The notes: a model not told the origin generated them from the sequence alone. A stretch of 27,452 nucleotides of DNA from JAJNBD01 sp964471475 (GCA_964471475.1 CAYYFQ010000028.1:1-27452); one strand, 5' to 3'; positions 15,442-25,010 are shown, counted from the first letter of the stretch. Numbers and translations are program-made.

Positions 15442-16602
15442 ATGTGGACTTTTATTCTTTTTTTTGTCATTTTGTTAACTGGATTTTGGCTTGGGCGTCG
15501 TCATCGCTCGCAAGATTCTCATCTTGTCTCTATTCAAATTAGTAAAAATTATTTTAAAGGCTTAAATCATTTATTGAACGAGGAAAATGATAAAGCTTTA
15601 GATACTTTTATTAAAAGTATGTCTGTCGACGGAGATACGATAGAAACGCACCTTGCTCTGGGTGGATTGTTTAGGCGTCGCGGAGAACTTACCCGAGCGA
15701 TTCGCGTTCATCAAAATCTATTGGCTCGCCCTACGTTAACTTCTCGAGAACGTGCTCAAGCACAACTTGCATTAGCACACGATTATTTGGCGGCTGGTAT
15801 GCTCGATCGTGCTGAGCAAAATTTTTTAGAAGTGGCTGACACTCAAGAGTTTCAAGAAGAAAGTTGGCAACGTTTGTTAGATATTTATGAACGCGAAAAA
15901 CGTTGGCGTCAAGCGATTGAGATTGCTTTAAAATTTGAAGCTACAGATCCAGAAGTACGTTTAGCACTGGCCCATCATTATTGTGAATTAGCGCAATACT
16001 CCATTAAAAAAAATAATTTGAGTTTTGCCTCGGAGATGCTTAAGAAAGCACGCAAATATCAACGTCGTTTGGCGCGCATCGATTTATTAAATGGAAGTTT
16101 GTGGATGAGTGAGGGAAAATGGGAAGAGGCTCGGCAAGCCTATCAACGCGTGGCAGAGCAAGACCCTGACTATTTATCAGAAACTTTATCACCGATTAAG
16201 CAATGCTATGAAAAATTACAAGATGAAACAGGACTGAAAAAATATTTGTTCGAATGTCAAAAGCGTGAACCTCGTATTTCCACTGCGATTGCTTTGACAG
16301 AAATTTTGTTCAAAGAAACCCCAGAAGAGGCGGTCAATTATTTAAAAAGCGAATTAAAACTTCATCCTTCGTTGCGCGGAGTGGTTTACTTTATTGAGCT
16401 ACAAAAAAAAATGCAGTCAGCATCTTACAATGAACGCTTTGACTTACAAACATTTTATGATATCGCCATGGGAATTTTGAAAAAAACTGCCACGTATCGC
16501 TGCAAACATTGTGGGTTTTCTGGAAGAATTCTTTTTTGGCAATGCCCAAGCTGTAAACGTTGGAGCTCTATGCGGCCTATTCATGGACTAGAAGGAGATT
16601 AG
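15442..16602 (+). CDS. lapB: Lipopolysaccharide assembly protein B (YciM)
   Basis: A 386-residue protein of the usual LapB length. An N-terminal membrane helix (about residues 2-17) is followed by the typical HLVSIQISKNYFKGLNHLLN entry and then TPR helices through about residue 320. A rubredoxin-like metal site closes the protein, with C354-x2-C357 and C368-x2-C371. In E. coli LapB links FtsH to LpxC turnover and so balances LPS with phospholipid. It lies 2 nt after lapA. Its stop is followed after 2 nt by the pilin-like gene, whose ribosome site lies in the lapB end, so coupling is likely. Confidence 0.95.
   Translation: MWTFILFFVILLTGFWLGRRHRSQDSHLVSIQISKNYFKGLNHLLNEENDKALDTFIKSMSVDGDTIETHLALGGLFRRRGELTRAIRVHQNLLARPTLTSRERAQAQLALAHDYLAAGMLDRAEQNFLEVADTQEFQEESWQRLLDIYEREKRWRQAIEIALKFEATDPEVRLALAHHYCELAQYSIKKNNLSFASEMLKKARKYQRRLARIDLLNGSLWMSEGKWEEARQAYQRVAEQDPDYLSETLSPIKQCYEKLQDETGLKKYLFECQKREPRISTAIALTEILFKETPEEAVNYLKSELKLHPSLRGVVYFIELQKKMQSASYNERFDLQTFYDIAMGILKKTATYRCKHCGFSGRILFWQCPSCKRWSSMRPIHGLEGD
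16592..16597 (+). promoter_or_regulatory. Ribosome binding site deciding the pilin start
   Basis: AAGGAG lies 7 nt before the ATG at 16605. It rules out the longer frame from 16560, which would add residues unlike a prepilin leader. Confidence 0.75.
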
Positions 16603-16604
16603 TG

Positions 16605-17006
16605 ATGCGCGAGGGCTATACGTTATTAGAAGTGCTTATTTGTGTGTTGTTGATTGCGATTTTGAGTGGAATAGGGGGGTATTATTACGAACAGCATGTG
16701 ATCAAAACTCGCCGTGCGGATGGAGAGCTTGCTTTATTGAAGTTATCGACGGCATTAGAGAATTATTATTTGATGCATAACACTTATAAAGGAGCGACTT
16801 TTGCTGATCTTAATTTTCCCATGCGATCTCCTCAAGGTTTTTATCTTATGACATTTGATTTATTAGATGATGGGCAAAGTTATGCGGCTAAAGCCGTTCC
16901 ATTGAGAGATCAAGCCAAACAAGATAAAGCCTGTGGCATTTTGATTTTATATACCGATGGTCGGCGTAGCTACGAAGGCAATGATCTTCATGCCGTATGT
17001 TGGTAA
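16605..17006 (+). CDS. Type IV pilin-like protein (PilE/ComP type)
   Basis: A 133-residue prepilin. The leader is only MREG. Cleavage is expected between Gly4 and Tyr5, giving YTLLE with the conserved Glu at mature position 5. The hydrophobic helix VLICVLLIAILSGIGGYYY follows, with the usual pilin N-terminal helix continuing (TRRADGELALLKLSTALENY). The C-terminal part resembles PilE/minor pilins and has two Cys (ACGIL and the penultimate residue) that may form the disulphide loop. Such proteins are processed by PilD and assembled into type IV pili or competence pseudopili. It is in an unusual place, between lapB and ibaG. It could be a minor pilin rather than the main subunit. Confidence 0.85.
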   Translation: MREGYTLLEVLICVLLIAILSGIGGYYYEQHVIKTRRADGELALLKLSTALENYYLMHNTYKGATFADLNFPMRSPQGFYLMTFDLLDDGQSYAAKAVPLRDQAKQDKACGILILYTDGRRSYEGNDLHAVCW

Positions 17007-17030
17007 AAATTTTAATTAAAGGTGAATTAA

Positions 17031-17258
17031 ATGATACTTAAAGAAAAAATTCAAGCAAGATTAACGGCAGCTTTTTCGGGTGCAAATATTGTAGTAGAAG
17101 GGGAGGATGGCGTACATTTTTCAGCAAAAATTCTGGCTCCTCAGTTTAAAGGGTTGAGCCGTGTGGCGCAGCAACAAAAAGTTTATGCGGAGTTAAATGA
17201 TTTAATTAGCTCGGGAGAACTACATGCGATTGCTTTACAAACAGGATCGTTGGAGTAA
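17031..17258 (+). CDS. ibaG: BolA/IbaG-family protein
   Basis: A 75-residue single-domain BolA-fold protein of normal length. It has the family core GVHFSAKILAPQFKGLSRVA followed by QQKVYAEL. His28 in GVHFSA and the later conserved His in ELHAIAL are the positions used for Fe-S ligation with monothiol glutaredoxins in the family. It lies 3 nt before murA, the same ibaG-murA order as in E. coli and many gammaproteobacteria, which supports IbaG over BolA. Confidence 0.9.
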   Translation: MILKEKIQARLTAAFSGANIVVEGEDGVHFSAKILAPQFKGLSRVAQQQKVYAELNDLISSGELHAIALQTGSLE

Positions 17259-17261
17259 GTT

Positions 17262-18521
17262 ATGGATAAATTAGTGATAGAAGGTGGGTATGTTTTAAAT
17301 GGAGAAGTCACTATTTCAGGTGCTAAAAATGCGGCACTTCCTATTTTAGCTGCGTGCCTGTTAACCGAAAATGTTGTGCATTTATCTAATGTCCCTGCGC
17401 TCGCCGACGTGAATACGATGTTAAAACTATTAAACGGCATGGGAGCTTCTATTGATAAAACTGATGCTAATGAAATTATAGTGAATTGTCATCATATTCA
17501 TCAATTTTTTGCACCATATGATTTGGTTAAAACAATGCGTGCTTCGATTTTAGTTTTAGGGCCTTTATTAACTAAATATCATGAAGCAGTGGTTTCTTTA
17601 CCAGGAGGGTGCGCTATTGGCGCTCGCCCAGTGAACTTACATATTGATGGGTTGACTGCTATGGGAGCAAAAATTTATATTGAAAATGGTTATATCCACG
17701 CTTCAGCTCCTAATGGGTTACACGGTGCGGAATTATCTCCAGATATTGTGACAGTTACAGGGACAGAAAATTTATTGATGGCGGCCGTGCTTGCGAAAGG
17801 ACGTACCATTATCTATAACGCCGCTAAAGAACCCGAAGTAACGGATTTGGCAAATTTTTTAAATGGGCTCGGTGCTAAAATTTCGGGGATGGGTACTGAA
17901 CAGTTGGTGATTGATGGCGTCGAAAAACTTCATGGCGGTGCGCATGCTGTGATTGCAGATCGGATTGAAGCGGGGACCTATTTAATTGCCTCCTTGCTAA
18001 GTGGTGGAGAAGTTATTTTGAATAAAATTCCCTCCGCCATTATGCAGGCTGTTTTGACAAAGCTTAAAGAAAGCGGCGCTGAGATTATCGCAGAACAAAA
18101 TCGTTTGATCGTGAAGCCCACTAAAAAACCTTTGCAAGGAGTGGATATTCGGACTGCTCCTTATCCTGCGTTTGCAACCGACATGCAAGCGCAATTTATG
18201 GTCTTAGATTGTGTCGCGCAAGGGACATCGCGTATTACAGAAACTATTTTTGATAATCGCTTTATGCATGCGTTAGAATTACAGCGTATGGGTGCTGATA
18301 TTCACATTGAAGGAAATGTAGCGATTTGTCATGGAGTGAAAAAGTTGCAAGGTGCTCAAGTGATGGCTACTGATTTACGTGCGTCTGCCAGCTTAGTGAT
18401 TGCGGGTTTGATTGCACAGGGAAAAACGACCATTGATCGTATTTATCATGTGGATCGTGGTTATGAAAAGATCGAAGAGAAATTAAGAAAGTTGGGCGCG
18501 AAAATTTGGCGAACTACTTGA
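17262..18521 (+). CDS. murA: UDP-N-acetylglucosamine 1-carboxyvinyltransferase
   Basis: A 419-residue enzyme of exactly the usual MurA length. Lys22-Asn23 lie in GAKNAALPILAACLLT. The catalytic Cys117 is in PGGCAIGARPVNLHIDG, so fosfomycin sensitivity is expected at that residue. Conserved DLRASASLVIAGL and HVDRGYEKIEEKLRKLGA close the protein. It transfers enolpyruvate from PEP to UDP-GlcNAc, the first committed step of peptidoglycan synthesis, in the cytosol. It is co-directional with ibaG and ruvB. Confidence 0.98.
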   Translation: MDKLVIEGGYVLNGEVTISGAKNAALPILAACLLTENVVHLSNVPALADVNTMLKLLNGMGASIDKTDANEIIVNCHHIHQFFAPYDLVKTMRASILVLGPLLTKYHEAVVSLPGGCAIGARPVNLHIDGLTAMGAKIYIENGYIHASAPNGLHGAELSPDIVTVTGTENLLMAAVLAKGRTIIYNAAKEPEVTDLANFLNGLGAKISGMGTEQLVIDGVEKLHGGAHAVIADRIEAGTYLIASLLSGGEVILNKIPSAIMQAVLTKLKESGAEIIAEQNRLIVKPTKKPLQGVDIRTAPYPAFATDMQAQFMVLDCVAQGTSRITETIFDNRFMHALELQRMGADIHIEGNVAICHGVKKLQGAQVMATDLRASASLVIAGLIAQGKTTIDRIYHVDRGYEKIEEKLRKLGAKIWRTT

Positions 18522-18573
18522 TAGTTTTGTACACAGTGCTCCGATAAAGAATATATTTTAATGAGTCTCATTT

Positions 18574-19629
18574 ATGTTAGAAGAAGATCGTTTAATTAGT
18601 GGTGTCCAACTTCCTAAAGAAAATGTCGTGGATCGTGCGGTTCGTCCTAAACTTCTCACAGAATATAATGGGCAACCTGCTGTGCGTGCGCAGATGGAAA
18701 TTTTTATTGAAGCTGCTAAGGGGCGTGACGAAGCATTGGATCACACTTTAATTTTTGGCCCTCCCGGTTTAGGAAAAACTACGTTAGCGCATGTTATTGC
18801 AAACGAAATGGGTGTTAATCTCAAACAAACCTCAGGTCCTGTGTTAGAAAAATCAGGAGATTTGGCCGCTATTTTAACGAACTTAGAGCCGCGAGATGTA
18901 TTGTTCATTGATGAGATTCACAGATTAAGCCCAGTGATTGAAGAGATCCTTTATCCGGCTATGGAAGATTATGCTTTGGATATTATGATTGGTGAAGGTC
19001 CTTCGGCAAGATCTATCAAATTAGATTTGCCGCCTTTCACATTAATTGGCGCTACGACACGTGCGGGGTCCCTTACGTCACCATTGCGTGATCGATTCGG
19101 CATTGTACAGCGACTAGAATTTTATGAAGTGGATGATTTAGTAAAAATTATTTTGAGGTCAGCGCATATTTTGCAAATTGAAGTAGAAACCTTGGGTGCG
19201 ATTGAAATTGCCAAGCGGTCGCGTGGGACTCCTCGTATTGCTAATCGTTTGTTACGTCGTGTGCGCGATTTTGCAGAAGTCAAAGCTAAAGGGGCGATTA
19301 CGCAAGAAATCGCTGATGAAGCTTTAAAAATGTTAAATGTGGATCGTCATGGTTTTGACTTGATGGATCAAAAATTGTTATTGGCGATTATCGAAAAATT
19401 TGAAGGTGGCCCGGTTGGTTTAGATTCTATAGCAGCGGCTATCGGTGAAGAGCGTACTACTATCGAAGATGTCTTAGAGCCTTATCTCATTCAACAAGGA
19501 TTTTTAATGCGCACTGCGCGTGGCCGATTAGCCACTAAAAATGCTTATCTACATTTTGGTATTAAAATCCCCGATGGCCGTGACCTATGGCGCGCTGAAC
19601 AAATGGCGTTGCCTTTGGAAGGTGAGTAA
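18574..19629 (+). CDS. ruvB: Holliday junction branch migration helicase RuvB
   Basis: A 351-residue RuvB of normal length. The opening of the large AAA+ domain includes RPKLLTEYNGQ. Walker A is GPPGLGKTT (62-70), Walker B is LFIDEIH, and sensor 1 is the LIGATTRAGSL segment. The C-terminal winged-helix part contains GGPVGLDSIAAAIGEERTTI and YLIQQGFLMRTARGR. RuvB drives branch migration with RuvA and resolves junctions with RuvC; neither of those is in the window. It follows murA after 52 nt. The ribosome site is weak. It converges with the aldo/keto reductase gene across only 39 bp. Confidence 0.98.
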   Translation: MLEEDRLISGVQLPKENVVDRAVRPKLLTEYNGQPAVRAQMEIFIEAAKGRDEALDHTLIFGPPGLGKTTLAHVIANEMGVNLKQTSGPVLEKSGDLAAILTNLEPRDVLFIDEIHRLSPVIEEILYPAMEDYALDIMIGEGPSARSIKLDLPPFTLIGATTRAGSLTSPLRDRFGIVQRLEFYEVDDLVKIILRSAHILQIEVETLGAIEIAKRSRGTPRIANRLLRRVRDFAEVKAKGAITQEIADEALKMLNVDRHGFDLMDQKLLLAIIEKFEGGPVGLDSIAAAIGEERTTIEDVLEPYLIQQGFLMRTARGRLATKNAYLHFGIKIPDGRDLWRAEQMALPLEGE

Positions 19630-19668
19630 TTATAATCTACAGTCTTTCAGATTAGGGCGTGTTGACAG

Positions 19669-20634
19669 TTAAAAACTCCACATGAAAGATTCATTTTTAA
19701 GAGGCATTGCCACCTCAAGACCTACTTTATTAATTTTTTCGTAATCTTCTTGGGAGATAGAAAGCTTCATTGTCTTGGCATTATCATAAGATTGCTTTGG
19801 AGTTCTGATTCCAACGATAGCAGCTACATTTAAATGCATATTAATCCAAGTTAGTGCCAACTGAGACAGGCTCATATTGTTTTTTTCAGCTATAGGGTAT
19901 AGTTTGTTAAGTGCTTCTTGTACCCTAGAAAAATGCTCTTTTTTAGCTAACACCAAATGACTCCGAATATCATTGTAATCAAATTTGTCATTTTGTCTAA
20001 ATTTACCGCTAAGTAATCCTTGCGCTAATGGCGAATAAGCTAAGATAGCAATATTTTTTTCTGAACAATAATTTACTATTTCTTCGTAAGCATGTCTCCA
20101 AAATATTGAATAAGGAATTTGCATACATGATATTTTGATAAATTTTGCAGCTTCTTGTAGTTGTAATAATGAAAAATTGGATACACCCATTGCTTTTATT
20201 TTCCCTTCATTTTTTAACTTTGAAAAAGCACTCATCGTTTCTTCCATAGGAACAACCTTAGTACCAAAGGCCCCAGAAGGTGAATGTATTTGTAAAAGAT
20301 CAATATAATCTGTTTTTAAGTTTTTTAAAGAGCACTCACATGACTTTATTACATCATGATAAGCTAAATTTTCAGCTCCAACTTTAGTGGCTATTACAAC
20401 TTGATCACGTTGTACTGTATTTAAGGTGTTGCCTAACATGCGCTCTGAATGGCCATCTCCATAAACAGGAGCTGTATCAAATGTGTTAATTCCCGCATCA
20501 ACACTAGATAATATGGCTTTTGTGGAGAGTTTATCTTCCACATTATTCCAGTGTGGTTTTCCTCCTATTTGCCAACATCCCATAATAATAGGGGTGATCT
20601 TAACCTCGGAGTTTTGTAGTGAAATAATCGACAT
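19669..20634 (-). CDS. Aldo/keto reductase
   Basis: A 321-residue AKR of normal length. The catalytic tetrad is visible: Asp53 and Tyr58 in FDTAPVYG, Lys84 in IATKVGAE, and His117 in LLQIHSPS. The C-terminal half has GVSNFSLLQL, AYSPLAQGLLSGKF and VAIVGIRTPKQ, the last shaping the NADP(H) phosphate pocket. It resembles the large group of AKRs acting on carbonyls of small metabolites; the substrate cannot be told. Its ATG overlaps the MFS stop (TAATG, 1 nt), which indicates translational coupling. It is the last gene of the repressor/two-component/oxygenase/MFS run. Confidence 0.92.
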   Translation of the reverse strand: MSIISLQNSEVKITPIIMGCWQIGGKPHWNNVEDKLSTKAILSSVDAGINTFDTAPVYGDGHSERMLGNTLNTVQRDQVVIATKVGAENLAYHDVIKSCECSLKNLKTDYIDLLQIHSPSGAFGTKVVPMEETMSAFSKLKNEGKIKAMGVSNFSLLQLQEAAKFIKISCMQIPYSIFWRHAYEEIVNYCSEKNIAILAYSPLAQGLLSGKFRQNDKFDYNDIRSHLVLAKKEHFSRVQEALNKLYPIAEKNNMSLSQLALTWINMHLNVAAIVGIRTPKQSYDNAKTMKLSISQEDYEKINKVGLEVAMPLKNESFMWSF

Positions 20635-21887
20635 TATTTACACCTTTTAATTTTTACAAAAATACTAATTAGTATCGACACGAAAAATGATACTGGTAAT
20701 ATTGACATTGCCGCTAAAAAGCTATGCGCAGAATATACAGGGATTTTATCTACCATTAAACCATTCCAATCTTGATTTAAAATACTGCCAAAAAAAACTT
20801 TTGCTAATGCGCTCACAATCATGATTACCATAGAAGAAAAACTCGAGGCGGTTGCTGTAATTTCATGTGGGTTATTTTCAATAACGACAGTATACCCAAA
20901 ACATTGGGCTCCCGAAAAAAAACCAAGCACAAAAAATAGGGCAACAAGTTCAATCAGGGTAAGCCCCCCGCTAAAAAATAAAGCAAACGATAGCAAAAAT
21001 AAAATTAACGCACCAAAAAATATCAGCGTTTTTTTACCAGGAAATTGAGTAAATAACCAGCCTATAGTTGGTGAACCGAGGATGAGGCCCGCAAATAAAA
21101 ATGAAGCGATGTAAGAGGCTTGCATGGCAGAAAAATGATGTACTTGTTGTAGATAGAGAATGCCCCAGCTTGCACCGAGAATGACGGTTGGCATATTCAT
21201 TAACGCCACATAAAAACCACCGAGCCAAGTTTGCATCTGACAAGCGGCTTGTTTTATTGAAGAAAAAATACCTGCCAAAGAATTGTTAGCTTTTATTTCA
21301 GTAGTGATAGCTAAATTTCGAGTAAAAATAAAATTCATCAACCAAATCCAGAGACCGATGCCCACAATAACTTGCATACTCTGACGCCAACCAATATGGA
21401 TAACAAGCCAAGTAAGTGGCGTTTGTGCAAAGATAGCACCAAGAAAAGCAAAAGTTGTAATAACAGCAATAATCATTGACAAATGCTTTGGTGGAAATAA
21501 GTTAGCAGCTACACGTAAACATACCAAAAAAGCAAAACTACCCCCAATACCTGAAAATATTCTACAGAGAAAAGCGATATTAAATGATTGGGCAAAAGAA
21601 AAAAGCGTTGTTCCTAGAATGGAAATAGCCAGTGAAATTAAAAGGATGTTGCGAATAGGAAATCGATCAATTAAAATTCCTGCGGGTAATAACATAATGG
21701 TTAGCATATAAAAATAAGCAGCTGCCAAACTTCCCACTTGAGTACTGGTAATAGAAAAATCGCTTAGTAAACTCGGCCCCAAAGTATTAAACATGCTCAT
21801 TTGCATGAATTCAAAGAAAAAAAAGAAACTAACAAAAAAACAAACCAGTATGGGATTAAAAGTTTTTACATTTTGTATTTTTGACAT
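20634..21887 (-). CDS. MFS transporter
   Basis: A 417-residue, about 12-helix major facilitator protein. The frame can start at TTG 21899, but ATG 21887 has GGAG 6 nt upstream and is preferred. The motif between helices 2 and 3 (GILIDRFPIRNILL) is the degenerate MFS motif A. The second half repeats the pattern with GWLFTQFPGKKTLIFF. The N-terminus (FFFFFEFMQMSMFNTLGPSLLSDF) is typical of bacterial MFS uptake or efflux carriers. The substrate is unknown. Lying between an oxygenase and an aldo/keto reductase, it may export or import the compound these enzymes act on; this is inference. Confidence 0.9.
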   Translation of the reverse strand: MSKIQNVKTFNPILVCFFVSFFFFFEFMQMSMFNTLGPSLLSDFSITSTQVGSLAAAYFYMLTIMLLPAGILIDRFPIRNILLISLAISILGTTLFSFAQSFNIAFLCRIFSGIGGSFAFLVCLRVAANLFPPKHLSMIIAVITTFAFLGAIFAQTPLTWLVIHIGWRQSMQVIVGIGLWIWLMNFIFTRNLAITTEIKANNSLAGIFSSIKQAACQMQTWLGGFYVALMNMPTVILGASWGILYLQQVHHFSAMQASYIASFLFAGLILGSPTIGWLFTQFPGKKTLIFFGALILFLLSFALFFSGGLTLIELVALFFVLGFFSGAQCFGYTVVIENNPHEITATASSFSSMVIMIVSALAKVFFGSILNQDWNGLMVDKIPVYSAHSFLAAMSILPVSFFVSILISIFVKIKRCK

Positions 21888-21947
21888 GGTACTCTCCAAA
21901 GCTTTTTTACGGTGGTGTGTGATGTTATCTATGAAACCACATTGATT

Positions 21948-22805
21948 CTAATCTTTATTTTTTTCTATATTTTGATCAATACACAAGTAATTATAATAAA
22001 GACCAATCTCTTTTAGCCGCTGAATCCAAAATTCACGAGCAGTAAAACCATTTTTTAAATCTACATCTTGTCTTGGATGCACGAAAAATGGAGCCGCATA
22101 TCGAGATTGATTCATTGTTACATCTGTTGGATTAATAACACGGTGAATAACCGATTTGTAGTAACCAGAGGTAGCTAAATCAAGCATATCTGCTGTATTA
22201 ACAATGATAGAATTAGCTTCTCCTATAACTGCTTGCCAATTACCCTGCTTATCCAATAATTCTAGTCCTGCTGCTGTACTAACAGGCAATAATGTTAATA
22301 AATTAATATCACCATGCGGAGCAGATCGCATTCCAACAGTATGTTTAGGAAGCTGCGGATAATGCAGAAGTCGAAGCAGATGTCTATTGCTATCTTCAAT
22401 CATTTTTGTAAGTGGCATCGTTAGTTGATTTGCAAGCTCTTGCGGCATATTTGAATCAAGCCAATGTAGTAAATTTACTCCCAAGGTAGTCAATGCATCA
22501 TATAATCTTATAGTTGAAGCAGTATTAATATTTTGAGGCTGTCTGCCCCACTTATAGAAATGATAGAATTCTTTTAAATCAGGTGTACTATACCCCTTTG
22601 CGTTTTCAATTTCTCGGGGAACATATCCTTCTCCATTATGTTTGCCACGAATATACTCGAATTTCTCTTGCGAGTTAAAAAATTTCTTCCATTCATTATA
22701 AGTTTCATAAATATCATCTTTATCAATTGGATGATTAACAAGAACAACAAAGCCAATTTCTTTTAGTAGGGCTGAAAACTTCTTTGGGGCATCATTATCA
22801 TACAT
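21948..22805 (-). CDS. 2-oxoglutarate/Fe(II)-dependent oxygenase, isopenicillin N synthase-like
   Basis: A 285-residue protein of the IPNS-like dioxygenase group. The iron triad is His164 and Asp166 (APHGDINLLTLL) with His221 (VIHRVINP). Arg235 in QSRYAAPFF fits the 2-oxoglutarate-binding Arg, although the following Ser of the usual R-x-S motif is Ala. The N-terminal domain has LKEIGFVVLVNHPI. The first strand seen in longer homologues (PVIDL type) is missing, so the protein is slightly short at the N-terminus; no better start codon is visible upstream. It lacks a clear ribosome site. Members hydroxylate, desaturate or cyclise small molecules. The neighbours (MFS, AKR, sensor) suggest a regulated metabolic role. 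Confidence 0.9.
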   Translation of the reverse strand: MYDNDAPKKFSALLKEIGFVVLVNHPIDKDDIYETYNEWKKFFNSQEKFEYIRGKHNGEGYVPREIENAKGYSTPDLKEFYHFYKWGRQPQNINTASTIRLYDALTTLGVNLLHWLDSNMPQELANQLTMPLTKMIEDSNRHLLRLLHYPQLPKHTVGMRSAPHGDINLLTLLPVSTAAGLELLDKQGNWQAVIGEANSIIVNTADMLDLATSGYYKSVIHRVINPTDVTMNQSRYAAPFFVHPRQDVDLKNGFTAREFWIQRLKEIGLYYNYLCIDQNIEKNKD

Positions 22806-22814
22806 GATTATTAA

Positions 22815-22831
22815 TAGTATTTTGTATACTA
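22815..22831. promoter_or_regulatory. Small inverted repeat upstream of the oxygenase gene
   Basis: TAGTAT and ATACTA are perfect 6-bp arms with a 5-nt centre, in the 55-bp gap between the kinase and oxygenase genes. It could be an operator of an internal promoter. Confidence 0.3.
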
Positions 22832-22860
22832 AACTCTTTTAAAAAGTATTAAAAATTAAA

Positions 22861-24960
22861 TTAAATAATTTCCAGAGGTATTTTCAAAGCAAAAAATTTA
22901 GAAATTATTTGTACTTCATTATCACAACAAAACTCTTTAATTTCTTCGGCTGATCTACTGGTCACTAATAAAACCTGATCATGTTGTTTTTTATGTGCTA
23001 GAGTTTTCGTGATTAAATCTAGCCCTGTATAAGACTGCCCAGAAAACTCATAATCAACAAGGTATACTTTTGGCTTTGGTTCGTCTTTAGCAACTTCTCT
23101 TAGAAGATTGGCTTTATCATTACAATATCTTAATTCCAAATTAGTTTCGGCAATGCGGAATCTTTCTTGCCAAGCATTCCATATAGAAATACTATCATCA
23201 ACACAAATAACAATGGAATTTTGCGAGATGGTTAATTTAGTAGCAAACCATGATGGTACTGGTTGAGAGGGTAAATTAATTGTAATTTTTGTTCCACTAT
23301 CAACTTTAGATTTAATATCTATAGCTCCACCCGACTGAGTGATAATTTCACGAGCATGAAACAATCCTAACCCAGAACCTAATTTTTTTGTGGAAAATCC
23401 TTTAGTAAATAATGAGCCAAATAAATTAGAGGGTATCCCACAACCATTATCAGATATGGTAATTATCACATTATGCTCGTCGCTCTCGAGGGTGACTTCT
23501 ATTTTACCTTTATCGGAAGTAATTGCTTCAGCGCTATTATTAATCAAGTTTGTTAGAACTCGTTTGAAGTCTGAAGGTAACACTTTGATAAATAAATTAT
23601 ACGTATCTATACCAAAATTTTGGGTAATAGAAATAGATTTGTGTATGAGCGCCGTTCTTCTTTCAGATAGAACATGCTCTAATAAAATAGCAATCTGTGT
23701 TTCTGTGCTTTTTGAAAGTGAGCTTTGATCTAAATTATTCACAATATCTCGGATCTGATATACGGCATCTCGAAGTAATATTCTTTTAGATTCTTCCAGT
23801 TCAGTTAATTTTTGCTCTGTAAGGATTTGTAATGCGGATAATGGCGATCGAATATCATGAGCTACTTGTGCTGCTATTTCTTGCTCTCGCTCTAATTGAA
23901 AAGATAACTTATTAATTGTAGAGTTTGTAAAGTCTTCTAATACATTAAACTCATATATTTTTGATAGAGGTGCTTCTTCAGGCGATACTTTTCCAGAGTC
24001 AAATAAATTTACTCTTTCAATAATTTGATTAATCGGCTCAGCAAGTAATATGGAAAATTTTTTAGCTAAAAAAATACTGGTAATCAATGTAAACATAAGA
24101 GCAATAGGCAAACTCCAAAGTATAGAGTGCATGTTAATATGTGTATTTAGTTTGAAAAATGTAAGAAAAGTAACTCCTAACGTAAAAGCAATGAATGAGG
24201 TTAAAACTATATAAGAACTGCTAGTAACTTGGAGAGAATCTCCAGAAGCAAAATTAAATTTATCACCTTTAAGACAACTCCAAAGTCCAAAAGCTATAAT
24301 AACAACACCAGCAGCCCATACCATATGAACCCACATCGTATAGGCAAGTTGTGTCGGCTCAAAAATATATAAACATCTAATTGTTAAATCTGCTGAAACA
24401 ATAAGTAGGGAACCCAGAGTTAAAAGAGCAATAGCTCTAGAAGTGGTATTTGCAAAACAAATAATAGCCAGCAACCAAATAATCATATCGATCATAACTT
24501 CCATACTTTGTACCAATATGGTGGTTAATGGATAGTTTTTATTTGAATAAAAGAAATATACTATGACATAAATCACAAAACCTGTACATAATAAATAAGG
24601 AATGTTTTGTTGTGATAAAATTTTAATGTTCTGTTTATATTTAAACATGAGCCAACTATAAATTTGACTCAATTGAAAACAGATAAAAGTTATGGTAACT
24701 ATTATACCTGTACTATTACGAATGTTATAGTGCATTATGCGATACATATAGTTGTAATATATATCATCAATAGTCATTGCAATAAAGCTAATAAAAATAA
24801 AACAGTAAAATAGCTTTAGATTTTTATTTGTATTGGGAGAAAAGAAAAGTTTTGCCGCTAAAAAAGTGCAGACGATATCACCAATAATTTGAACCAATGA
24901 CGTAACAAGAACTCCCATTACATCACCATTAAATAATGAAAGTATATTGGTAATTAGCAT
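22861..24960 (-). CDS. Membrane hybrid histidine kinase with C-terminal receiver
   Basis: About 699 residues. ATG 24960 is chosen because AAGGAGG lies 11 nt upstream, while the longer frame from 24981 contains that site inside its codons. The N-terminal 300 residues are a multi-helix membrane sensor, about eight helices, without a recognised input domain. A HAMP-like linker follows, then the kinase core: H-box AHDIRSPLSALQ (His368), N-box LTNLINNSAEAI (Asn near 475), G1 DNGCGIP (Asp504), G2 GSGLGLFHAREI. The C-terminal receiver has VDDS, the phosphate-accepting Asp636 in VYLVDYEF, and Lys688. A phosphorelay to the adjacent response regulator is likely. The ligand is unknown. It lies 50 nt after the regulator gene. 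Confidence 0.93.
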   Translation of the reverse strand: MLITNILSLFNGDVMGVLVTSLVQIIGDIVCTFLAAKLFFSPNTNKNLKLFYCFIFISFIAMTIDDIYYNYMYRIMHYNIRNSTGIIVTITFICFQLSQIYSWLMFKYKQNIKILSQQNIPYLLCTGFVIYVIVYFFYSNKNYPLTTILVQSMEVMIDMIIWLLAIICFANTTSRAIALLTLGSLLIVSADLTIRCLYIFEPTQLAYTMWVHMVWAAGVVIIAFGLWSCLKGDKFNFASGDSLQVTSSSYIVLTSFIAFTLGVTFLTFFKLNTHINMHSILWSLPIALMFTLITSIFLAKKFSILLAEPINQIIERVNLFDSGKVSPEEAPLSKIYEFNVLEDFTNSTINKLSFQLEREQEIAAQVAHDIRSPLSALQILTEQKLTELEESKRILLRDAVYQIRDIVNNLDQSSLSKSTETQIAILLEHVLSERRTALIHKSISITQNFGIDTYNLFIKVLPSDFKRVLTNLINNSAEAITSDKGKIEVTLESDEHNVIITISDNGCGIPSNLFGSLFTKGFSTKKLGSGLGLFHAREIITQSGGAIDIKSKVDSGTKITINLPSQPVPSWFATKLTISQNSIVICVDDSISIWNAWQERFRIAETNLELRYCNDKANLLREVAKDEPKPKVYLVDYEFSGQSYTGLDLITKTLAHKKQHDQVLLVTSRSAEEIKEFCCDNEVQIISKFFALKIPLEII

Positions 24961-25010
24961 GTGGCAATATTCCTCCTTCATCCCTCAATAGATTAAATAT
25001 ATTACGTTTC

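Noticed and set aside
16560..16604. Longer start for the pilin-like gene
   Set aside because: It overlaps lapB and adds residues before the MREG prepilin leader; AAGGAG is placed for 16605.
20634..21887. MFS carrier considered as the lanthipeptide exporter
   Set aside because: It is over 13 kb from lanA, has no peptidase domain, and is coupled to the aldo/keto reductase. LanM products normally leave by a peptidase-ABC transporter.
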